Assembly: GCA_003503535.1 (NCBI GenBank)
Contig: DOCI01000105.1
Coordinates: forward strand, 9,994 to 38,218
Direction: 5' to 3'
Source of the DNA: Planctomycetaceae bacterium
GTDB lineage: Bacteria; Planctomycetota; Planctomycetia; Planctomycetales; Planctomycetaceae
DNA length: 28,225 nucleotides
Each line of letters opens with the position of its first letter. Position 1 is the stretch's first letter. The notes beneath the pieces were generated by a model. It made no database searches. It was given only the letters and a program-made list of their open reading frames with translations, and was not told the origin of the DNA. A program made the position numbers and the translations under genes. Shown one piece after another: positions 16,306 to 23,165 of the stretch.

Positions 16306-17196
16306 ATGAGCAGCATACCCGTTTTGAAGTCTACTCCTAAGGGACAAACAATTGTCCCGGTCTATCGAAGTGATGATCCATTGGCGGATCTTGTGGCTTA
16401 CACTCATCAGTCTGAAGCGCTTGAAAGTATTGCTTCTATCGAAGCGGAATGGATCAGCCAGTTGCAACTGGACTTGCCGCGAGAGAACATTCATTGCATC
16501 TCGCTGAGGACGAGAATCGCGAAGCGAACTCTCGATATCGTCTTTGCAACGACGCTCTTGATTTTACTATCCCCCGTCATGGTGCTGACGGCAATCGCGG
16601 TGAAATTGACTTCACCTGGTTCGGCGATTTTCAGTCAGAGGCGTGTTGGCTTGAATTTGCGAAAGAAGCATTCGGATCGACGGCAGGACGAGTCGGAACT
16701 CCCTGAACCCATTGATAGTTGCCGTCGCAAAAATCGAGATCGTCGTCAGGAATTCAAATACGGTCGTGAATTTACGCTCTATAAATTCCGAACCATGCGA
16801 ACCGATGCAGAAAAGAATGGGGCTCAGTTTGCCCAGAAGAATGATCCTCGGGTGACCGCCATTGGGCGTATCATGAGAAAAACCCGGCTCGATGAATTGC
16901 CACAACTGTGGAATGTTCTCAAGGGGGAAATGTCGATGGTCGGACCACGACCGGAGCGACCGGAGTTCATTAAAAATCTATCACAGGAAATCCCCAACTA
17001 TATTTATCGGCTCGGCTTAAAACCTGGTCTGACAGGATTGGCTCAGATAGAAAATGGATATGACAACAATCTGGAAAGCTTTGAACGCAAAGTCGCTTAC
17101 GATTTGATGTATCTCCAGAACTGCTGCTTCTGGAACGATCTGAAAATACTCTTCCGCACCATTCGTGTTGTGCTGACCGGCAGTGGCGCCCTGTAA
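16306..17196 (+). CDS. Initiating sugar-1-phosphate transferase (bacterial sugar transferase, WbaP/CpsE type)
   Basis: The 296-residue protein has a soluble N-terminus, one hydrophobic segment (about 75-102, re-entrant helix) and the bacterial sugar transferase core: YKFRTMRTDAEKNG (159-172), RKTRLDELPQLWNVLKGEMS (191-210), MVGPRPERPEF (211-221) and the KPGLTGLAQI segment. These enzymes move a hexose- or HexNAc-1-phosphate from UDP-sugar to undecaprenyl phosphate and start exopolysaccharide or capsule repeat units. The catalytic Asp-Glu pair is DE at 196-197. Oddly, about 37 residues rich in Arg/Lys (118-154) with two DRRQ repeats are inserted between RRVGLN and the conserved FTLYKFRTM. The gene is separated from the GT-C gene by 208 bp without a clear terminator. 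Confidence 0.93.
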   Translation: MSSIPVLKSTPKGQTIVPVYRSDDPLADLVAYTHQSEALESIASIEAEWISQLQLDLPRENIHCISLRTRIAKRTLDIVFATTLLILLSPVMVLTAIAVKLTSPGSAIFSQRRVGLNLRKKHSDRRQDESELPEPIDSCRRKNRDRRQEFKYGREFTLYKFRTMRTDAEKNGAQFAQKNDPRVTAIGRIMRKTRLDELPQLWNVLKGEMSMVGPRPERPEFIKNLSQEIPNYIYRLGLKPGLTGLAQIENGYDNNLESFERKVAYDLMYLQNCCFWNDLKILFRTIRVVLTGSGAL

Positions 17197-17214
17197 AACC
17201 GATACTGTTTGATC

Positions 17215-17240
17215 ATACAAGCACGAAGCACAAGCGAGTG
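17215..17240. repeat. Interspersed repeat, copy 1 ('acaagcacgaag' family)
   Basis: This 26-bp stretch beginning ATACAAGCACGAAGC and ending AAGCGAGTG recurs at 27917-27942 with 24 of 26 bases identical, same orientation. Both copies lie just downstream of a plus-strand gene. Confidence 0.7.
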
Positions 17241-17451
17241 AGCCTGTAGGTTGGGAGCGGTCAACTTTCCTTCTCCTTCTGGAGCGGTAATCTTTCCTTG
17301 TCCTTGTGGAGAAGGTGGCCAAAGGCCGGATGAGGGAATCCCATCGACGTTCAAAGTGAAATTCACACGATTTCCCCTTCATCCACACTCTCTCCAGAGG
17401 GAGAGTGGATTAAAGCTGTCTCTCCCCGAGAGAGAGGGGACTGTTTGGTCA
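17241..17451. repeat. Repeat-rich intergenic segment with REP-like palindromes
   Basis: The gap between the convergent sugar transferase and ABC permease genes holds imperfect repeats (ccttctccttctggagcggt and ccttgtccttgtggag) and a palindromic GGCCaaaGGCC within a gagaaggtggccaaaggccg stretch like known REP elements. CTCTCTCCAGAGGGAGAG and CTCTCCCCGAGAGAGAGGGG hairpins follow near 17386-17440. Those hairpins could serve as terminators for both genes. No gene is visible. Confidence 0.55.
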
Positions 17452-18378
17452 TCAGGTCTCATTCTCTCGAGGTGCAGCCATCGGAATTTCTCCAGGCGGC
17501 GAGGGAGGCCGAACCTGAAGGGCGTTGTATCGGGCGATGAACTTGGTTACGTTGCCTTTGTCATCGAGTTGCACCCGATACGGTTTGATGATCGGATCGA
17601 CTAATTGAAAATGCTGTCGGGCGATTCCGGTTACGATCGCCAGAATGGGAGCGGTGAAGACGAGAAAGCAGACCAATCCGCCCAACAGAGAAATTGAATC
17701 GGACGAAAAGATTCCGGTTCCGATTAACAGAAAAAGGACGCTCGTCAAAATCGTAAAGCAGATGACTTCGCCGACCATTGTTAAAAATAAACAGAACGCT
17801 CGCTTGATTGGACCGGACGCACAGGCTCCGAGCATCAGTCCCCAACACGCAACAATCGCTGTGAAGAAAACAGTGAATGCCAGGCTGGCCACCAGATCGA
17901 GTAAGCCGACGCCGCCCAGCAGATAACTGAAACAAGCGAACGGGACGACTGCACAATAATAAATCCCGGCATGAGCCATTCCCATCCAGAAATAGCCATT
18001 GAGAATCTTGCTGGTATCAAGAGTTGTGATCGTCAGCACTTCAAGAGTGTTGTCGGAGTGTTCCTCGGCTGCGGCTGCAAACAGCGTCATCGGGACAACA
18101 AAACAGAGAGGGAATGCGAGGATCGTGAAAAAGCATCTCGAAAACATTGGCCCCGATTCGGAATAACTGATCGAATCCTGGTATACAAGCACCAGATAAA
18201 CCGCAGCTCCCCAGCAGGTAATCAGAAGCAACAGAAAAGTGATCGAAAAAGACCGGCTCTTGAGCATGCGTCTGAGTTCACGCACAAACATTGGATTCCA
18301 GCGATCCGGGAAATCTGCAAGATTCTCTGATTCCCCCAAGCCCCATTGAAGCCATCGCCGGAGAGAGCCGGAACTCAT
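17452..18378 (-). CDS. ABC-2-type transporter permease
   Basis: The 308-residue protein starts with a short cytoplasmic region (NPMFVRELRRMLKSRSFS, the typical entry to the first span) and has six hydrophobic segments between about 44 and 262, followed by a cytoplasmic tail. AAAEEHSDNTLEVLTITTLDTSKILNGYF between spans 2 and 3 is the coupling-helix-type segment of ABC-2 permeases ('tsGTlelLlttplsr..il.gk'). It overlaps the ATPase gene by four bases (ATGA), so the two subunits are made together. ABC-2 systems export polysaccharides, lipids or drugs, or in gliding bacteria support motility. The substrate cannot be told here. The gene is the last of the minus-strand cluster. Confidence 0.9.
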   Translation of the reverse strand: MSSGSLRRWLQWGLGESENLADFPDRWNPMFVRELRRMLKSRSFSITFLLLLITCWGAAVYLVLVYQDSISYSESGPMFSRCFFTILAFPLCFVVPMTLFAAAAEEHSDNTLEVLTITTLDTSKILNGYFWMGMAHAGIYYCAVVPFACFSYLLGGVGLLDLVASLAFTVFFTAIVACWGLMLGACASGPIKRAFCLFLTMVGEVICFTILTSVLFLLIGTGIFSSDSISLLGGLVCFLVFTAPILAIVTGIARQHFQLVDPIIKPYRVQLDDKGNVTKFIARYNALQVRPPSPPGEIPMAAPRENET

Positions 18379-19490
18379 TGGACAATGCCCTCGGTAATCG
18401 ACATGAACGCATCTTCCAGCGTTTCCGACTTGCCAGCAAACTCGGTCACCGCAAACCCTTGCCCGATCATCCGCTTGAGCAAATCGGCTCGCTGAGCGTC
18501 ATCGCCAGCGAATTCAAAAACAAGTCGATTCGCAGCCGGGGCAACATGCGTCACGTATGGTTGTTCCAGGAGCCACTTACGCAAATCATTGGAGCGCGAC
18601 ATTACTGCGACGGCCAGTGGAATGCCGGAAAGATCATCGGCGGCTCGTTTCGGACGATGACGTTTGAGTTCCTCAATCGTGCCGTGAACGAGAATGGTTC
18701 CCGCTTCAATGATCGCAGCTGAGTCGCAGATCTCTCCCAGTTCGGTCAGAATGTGCGAACTGATGAGCACGGTTTTATTCATGTCGGCTGCGAGCAGATG
18801 AATCAGTTCGCGAAGTTCCACTCGGGCACGGGGATCGAGTCCGGCAGCCGGTTCATCGAGAATGAGAACTTCGGGATCGTGAATGAGCGTGCGTCCCAAT
18901 CCCAGCCGTTGCGACATTCCCTTTGAAAGAGTCTTAATCGGTTTATCGGCCATTTTTCGAAGTTCGGTAAAGATCAGCACCCGCTCAACCGCCTCCTTAC
19001 GATCTTCTCCTTTGAACCCGTAGGCTCGGGCATAGAAGTCGAGATATTCAACCACATCCATATTCGTGTACTTGCCGAAACCATCCGGCATGAACCCGAG
19101 TTTTTTGCGAACTTTTTCAGGATCGTCGACGACAGAATGACCGCATACGAACGCATCGCCTGCGGTGGGTAAATCGAGCGTGGCAATGATTCGCATCGTC
19201 GTCGTTTTGCCAGCACCGTTGGGACCAATAAAGCCCATCACCTGACCGGGATACGTCCGAAAGCTGACATTATTAACCGCTTTGAGCTTGCCGAAGAATC
19301 GATGCAGATTACGGATCTCCAGTGTCGGCTCAGGCCGCTCGTCGACTGGGACAGAAGCCATCGTGGGATCCGGAATCTCTTCCGGTGGTGTTTCCGCAAC
19401 AATATTCGGCTCGCCAGTAGAAGATGAATCATCATCAGAAGGAAGGGCGGTCTCGTTATCGATATCAGATTGGGAAGCAGAATCAGTCAT
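18375..19490 (-). CDS. ABC transporter ATP-binding protein
   Basis: After an acidic, low-complexity N-terminal tail (about residues 1-55) comes a complete nucleotide-binding domain: Walker A GPNGAGKT, Q-loop region KLGFMPDGFGKYTNM, signature LSKGMSQR, Walker B VLILDEPAAGLD and H-loop LISSHI. A C-terminal domain of about 90 residues follows, of the kind seen in ABC-2 exporter ATPases (CcmA/GldA-like). The ATG at 19490 is chosen; a TTG one codon earlier is in frame. The acidic tail is unusual for this family and may tether partners or be dispensable. The stop overlaps the permease start, giving an ATPase-permease pair that probably dimerises at the inner membrane. Confidence 0.95.
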   Translation of the reverse strand: MTDSASQSDIDNETALPSDDDSSSTGEPNIVAETPPEEIPDPTMASVPVDERPEPTLEIRNLHRFFGKLKAVNNVSFRTYPGQVMGFIGPNGAGKTTTMRIIATLDLPTAGDAFVCGHSVVDDPEKVRKKLGFMPDGFGKYTNMDVVEYLDFYARAYGFKGEDRKEAVERVLIFTELRKMADKPIKTLSKGMSQRLGLGRTLIHDPEVLILDEPAAGLDPRARVELRELIHLLAADMNKTVLISSHILTELGEICDSAAIIEAGTILVHGTIEELKRHRPKRAADDLSGIPLAVAVMSRSNDLRKWLLEQPYVTHVAPAANRLVFEFAGDDAQRADLLKRMIGQGFAVTEFAGKSETLEDAFMSITEGIVQ

Positions 19491-19564
19491 CAATTACTCA
19501 TCGTCAGAGAAAACAAATCTGAAGCAGGATCATTCACTTCTATAACAATTTATGGAAATCAGGT

Positions 19565-19734
19565 TGAACCGCCAGGACGCCAGGTTAAACAAGAGATCTG
19601 TAATAACATTTCCTCAAATTCATAAGGATATTTTGTGATCGATTTTCATAATCCCAAAATCTCTTAGTGCCTTCGTGGTTTAAAAATTCTTTATCTGAAT
19701 ACTCTCTTAATTCGCTTGGCGTCTTGGCGGTTCA
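19565..19734. repeat. 170-bp inverted-repeat (MITE-like) element
   Basis: TGAACCGCCAGGACGCCAGG (19565-19584) and CTTGGCGTCTTGGCGGTTCA (19715-19734) are inverted copies with 18 of 20 matches. Inside, TTAAAC...AAGAGAT on the left mirrors ATCTCTTAGTGCCTTCGTGGTTTAA on the right, with a gap in the left arm, so the whole is a long imperfect palindrome. The type (gccaagacgccaag, cttcgtggttta) is familiar from intergenic repeats of planctomycetes. No transposase is encoded. Confidence 0.75.
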
Positions 19735-19755
19735 TCAAATTTATTCATACGGAAA

Positions 19756-21786
19756 TCAAAAGAACCCAACCAAGGTATGCAATGCCAACTGTGGTTTGGC
19801 GTTTTTTAATCCCAGATCCAGGTCTGGGTTATCATTCAGGATTGCAAAGTAAGAATTAGGCTGCAGGGTTCTGGAAAAGCGATCGGGAATTCGGAAATTG
19901 GACAGCAATTGTTCCTGCTGGCTCTTCTCATAGATGTCGACGTTTTCATTTTGATAATAGCCGTATGGAGAACCGGAGTAGACCACTTGTGCGGCCTGGC
20001 GTTCGGAAATTCCCTCGGGTAAACCCAGTCCCCGCTCTTCTAACAAAGCTCTGATTTTGCCTTTATTGTCTGCATCGATTGGTTGTAACTTCGTGACGGC
20101 CCCCGGCTGAATATTCTCACCAAACCAGACTTCCCCTTGACTATCGCGCAGAAGAACCATGCCAATGCCCCATTCGAGCCCATTCGAAAATTCTGCTGAG
20201 ACTGAAGATTCCGGTTTGAAATCGATTCGTCCGCGTTGTTCTCGATTCGAGACCGTTAAAAACTGGGTACGTGTTCTCGACTTCAACCATCCCGAGGTGA
20301 AATGCTGTGTGTCGCTCCAGTCGAGGCGTCCCGATTCAAATGCTCCATTGGAAGCCCAGATCGGATAAACGGCAGTGGAGGGCTCAAACATCAAACCTCC
20401 CGAGGGAGCCATTCCTGCATAATAAGCAACGCGGGAAATGCTGACCGAATTGCCATGTTTCTGGTCTAATAAGGTCAAACTGCGGATCCGGGATTTAATG
20501 GAAAATCCGTGAGCGACCGTCGAGTAACCTATCAAGAGCAGACTGCTTCCCAGTGCCAGAACAGGAACTGTGACCAGTAACATGGAGAGTCGCTTTTTGC
20601 GGAGAAAATATCCATAGTTGAGCGGCCCAATGATCACAGTGAAAATTGTAATGAGCAGTAGAAACGAAACGACGGGAACGCGGCCGACACTGGGAATCAG
20701 AAATTTCAGAAACGAAGGTGTCCCGGTGCGAGAACTGAAACCGTGACGTTCCTGCCAGGAAAGCGACTCTTTTCCAAAGCTGTTCATCAACCAGGTCCAG
20801 TGAGAAGCCGTTCCTGGAAACGGGTCTCCCTTGAAGGCCGCAACTGTTCCTAATCCGAGAGAGCGGGTGGAAAACGTATCGGGAGAGACAGCCCAGACTT
20901 TACCGTCTGAGAGATCTTCGGGACCGACTATGCTGGAATCGCTCGGATCTGCGATGACCAGATGACTGAATTGACTCGTTGAGGTTGCCGACCATTCCTT
21001 GCCTGCAAAACTGCGATTATTCCAATCCAGTGTGCGATTCAATAATTCTGATTCCCCGGGGGAATCCCCGACCTCAAAAATGATGAGTTTTCCACCCGTC
21101 TGAACCCACTGCAAAATCGCCTGACGAGATTCTGCACTCAGCTTGTTGGCAAACGTGGGAAGCGAAACCGCGACGAGATCGACCGGAGTGTAGGCCAGCC
21201 AGGTTTCCGGGAGTTGGGCTGGATCGACGGTTTCTGTGTAATCACCACTGCTGCTACCGTGGCGATGGGAATGTCCTCCGTAGCCCGCATTCACCAAATG
21301 TGAGATGGCATGGTTATAAAACTGACCATCAACAATACTGTCGTTGATGATCAGCATGGAAGGACCATGATCGTTATTGTAGGAGATGTCGGACACATTG
21401 ATGGACCGACTCATGTTTTTGAGATTTCGGGAATTCTCCTGAACGCTGAATGTCCCCGAACTTCCATGGTCAACCAGAGGAATCAACAATGTTGTGTTGA
21501 GTGTCTGATTTTGTTCGATGTCAATCTGCCGGGAGACGTCGGGCAGGGGTTGATAATTGGGAGCGGCACGAAAGGCGAGTGTCAATCTGCGAGGCGGGCC
21601 TATGTTGCGAACGCGAACACGGACAGGATAGTAACCGCCATCCTTTCCACCAATCCATTTGGTGTTCACATCGACCACCAGATCCGATCCCGTCACTGTG
21701 AATTCCGTGCCAATTGCGAAACTGGTACTACAGGTGAACGCGCCAACAAATGCCAGCAGCAGAGTTAAACGTATCAGATTCCACAT
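19756..21786 (-). CDS. Membrane protein with large extracytoplasmic domains, MoxR/ABC cluster
   Basis: The 676-residue protein has a signal peptide (1-24) and an N-terminal beta-rich part (about 28-135). A segment at about 142-245 resembles the class-I-glutamine-amidotransferase-like fold seen in such cluster proteins (SMLIINDSIVDG, then LSAESRQAILQWVQTGGKLIIFE). Two adjacent membrane spans follow at about 370-393 and 400-424, with GPLNYGYFLRKKRL between them, then a 250-residue extracytoplasmic C-terminal domain. GGHSHRHGSSSGD (170-182) is a His-rich patch. I do not recognise a named family with certainty. Similar proteins sit beside MoxR ATPases and ABC-2 transporters in planctomycetes, comparable in layout to GldG-type accessory proteins. 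No catalytic residues are evident. Confidence 0.75.
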   Translation of the reverse strand: MWNLIRLTLLLAFVGAFTCSTSFAIGTEFTVTGSDLVVDVNTKWIGGKDGGYYPVRVRVRNIGPPRRLTLAFRAAPNYQPLPDVSRQIDIEQNQTLNTTLLIPLVDHGSSGTFSVQENSRNLKNMSRSINVSDISYNNDHGPSMLIINDSIVDGQFYNHAISHLVNAGYGGHSHRHGSSSGDYTETVDPAQLPETWLAYTPVDLVAVSLPTFANKLSAESRQAILQWVQTGGKLIIFEVGDSPGESELLNRTLDWNNRSFAGKEWSATSTSQFSHLVIADPSDSSIVGPEDLSDGKVWAVSPDTFSTRSLGLGTVAAFKGDPFPGTASHWTWLMNSFGKESLSWQERHGFSSRTGTPSFLKFLIPSVGRVPVVSFLLLITIFTVIIGPLNYGYFLRKKRLSMLLVTVPVLALGSSLLLIGYSTVAHGFSIKSRIRSLTLLDQKHGNSVSISRVAYYAGMAPSGGLMFEPSTAVYPIWASNGAFESGRLDWSDTQHFTSGWLKSRTRTQFLTVSNREQRGRIDFKPESSVSAEFSNGLEWGIGMVLLRDSQGEVWFGENIQPGAVTKLQPIDADNKGKIRALLEERGLGLPEGISERQAAQVVYSGSPYGYYQNENVDIYEKSQQEQLLSNFRIPDRFSRTLQPNSYFAILNDNPDLDLGLKNAKPQLALHTLVGFF

Positions 21787-21849
21787 GGAACAAATCCACT
21801 GAGTTGAGAAGAAGAGATTGTCTGAAAAGTGATCAGCGGCGGCTACAAA

Positions 21850-22122
21850 TTAAACGCGAACATCAGCCGGTATCTCTCGTCCGACTTCCGAAAGTGTCGC
21901 GACGAGTTCCCGTACGAGCGACTGATTATCCCACCCATCCATTCTTGCAGAATAGTCCAGAATAATACGGTGCGATAACACACTCGGAGCGACAAACTTG
22001 ACTTCATCGAACCCAACATTCGGCTTGCCAGCGATTAACGCGGCAGCACGGGAAGTATTCGCCAGTGCAATCGCGGCTCGAGGAGAAGCCCCAAACCGTA
22101 CAAATTGCTTCACGAATTCGGG
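21850..22122 (-). pseudogene. C-terminal (lid) part of MoxR ATPase, downstream of in-frame TGA
   Basis: In the same frame as the upstream MoxR reading frame and starting right after its TGA, this stretch encodes PEFVKQFVRFGASPRAAIAL and then IAGKPNVGFDEVKFVAPSVLSHRIILDY, the typical MoxR C-terminal helical lid with the conserved ASPRA arginine (sensor 2). It ends at a TAA. A GTG at 22113, 12 bp after the stop, could in theory restart translation. Without the AAA+ core the fragment alone could not bind ATP. It is either the tail of a broken gene, the product of readthrough, or evidence of a sequencing error at one base. Confidence 0.8.
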
Positions 22123-22890
22123 TCAGTCTTCAAACCGTTGATGCGTTGCCGAGACGAGCCGGGCGATGTAATTGGCGACGGCTTCGGGGAGATGAACGCG
22201 ATCCACTTTCTCGAATAGTGATTGAAGTTGGTCATGATCGACAACCGGTTCCAGCACAGGTGGTTCGCCATGTCTGCGTTTGGTGATGATTTGCTGGAGG
22301 GTTTCGGTGCCGATCCCTTCGACATTAATCTTAAACGCAAAACGATCGAGCTGAGCTTCGGGCAGAGGATAAGTTCCTTCGAGTTCGATCGGGTTTTGTG
22401 TTGCCAGTACAAAGAACGGCAACGGCAGTTGATGCGTTTCGCCCATCACAGTGACGCGACGTTCCTGCATCGCTTCCAGTAACGCAGATTGCGTTTTCGG
22501 TGTCGCACGGTTGATTTCGTCGGCCAGCAGCAGGTTGGCGAAAATCGGTCCTTTATGAAAAACGAGCTTGCGACCGCCGCCCCCTTCCTGCTCTTCCAGA
22601 ATCGGAGAGCCGACAATATCGCCGGGTAGCAAATCGGGAGTAAACTGCACACGACGGAATGAGAGAGACATAAGTGCGGACAATGATTTGACCAACTCGG
22701 TTTTTCCCAGTCCCGGCAAACCTTCCAGCAGCAAATGCCCACGAGCCAGAATACATGTCGTCGTCAGTTTAAGCAGATCTTCCTGGCCGAGAATCGCTCT
22801 GCCGAGCTGGCTCAGAAGTTTATCAATTACCTCGCGAGCCTGTGTTACTTCCTCTGGCGAAAGAAGTTCGCCCATTTGCGTTTCCGTCAT
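22123..22890 (-). CDS. MoxR-family AAA+ ATPase, core domain, ended early by in-frame TGA
   Basis: Residues 1-255 contain a full AAA+ core: Walker A GLPGLGKT (57-64), RVQFTPDLLPGD (80-91), Walker B LLLADEINRA (120-129), sensor 1 ATQNP and the EAQLDRF arginine finger region. MoxR proteins act as chaperone-like ATPases, often with VWA or DUF58 partners, in envelope assembly or metal insertion. The frame stops at TGA (22125-22123) just before PEFVKQFVRFGASPRAA, which belongs to the same domain. With the tail the length would be 346, normal for the family. The ATG at 22890 has GGAG 9 nt upstream. The longer frame to 23007 would read through a palindromic repeat and is rejected. No DUF58 gene adjoins it, which is unusual. 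Confidence 0.88.
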   Translation of the reverse strand: MTETQMGELLSPEEVTQAREVIDKLLSQLGRAILGQEDLLKLTTTCILARGHLLLEGLPGLGKTELVKSLSALMSLSFRRVQFTPDLLPGDIVGSPILEEQEGGGGRKLVFHKGPIFANLLLADEINRATPKTQSALLEAMQERRVTVMGETHQLPLPFFVLATQNPIELEGTYPLPEAQLDRFAFKINVEGIGTETLQQIITKRRHGEPPVLEPVVDHDQLQSLFEKVDRVHLPEAVANYIARLVSATHQRFED

Positions 22891-22932
22891 CCGCTTTATC
22901 TCCAGGAGGTCGATTGTTATTAGAAACAACTT

Positions 22933-23144
22933 GTAGGGCAGGCTTCCAGCCTGTCTGTTTCGTCGGGTAGCCCAGATCGCTTTGCTATCTGGGTGGACGA
23001 AGTCCACAAGAAGTTACTTAATTCATTGTACGATTTTTTTTGATAATCTCTTACGGCTGCGCCGCCCCGGAAGAATCTTTCGGGGTCACCCTTGCTATTT
23101 GTTGCTTGCTGAGCGTATTTAGACAGGCTGGAAGCCTGTCCTAC
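22933..23144. repeat. 212-bp nested palindromic repeat element between operon genes
   Basis: GTAGGGCAGGCTTCCAGCC (start 22933) and its inverted copy ending 23144 form 24-bp ends with 23 matches. Each end is itself palindromic (AGGCTtccAGCCT type). Inside are CCCAGAT...ATCTGGG (22971-22993), GTGGACgaaGTCCAC (22993-23007, perfect), GGCtgcGCC (about 23055-23063) and CCCCG...CGGGG (23065-23085). 'gcaggcttccagcctgtc' repeats are widespread in planctomycete genomes as far as I recall. It fills most of the gap between the coiled-coil gene and MoxR. No ORF is needed to explain it. Confidence 0.8.
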
Positions 23145-23165
23145 CTGCTGCTTGTCTCAATTAAA

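Noticed and set aside
22891..23007. N-terminal extension of MoxR (39 residues)
   Set aside because: It is encoded by the palindromic repeat element. The ATG at 22890 has a good ribosome site and begins at the normal place for the family.
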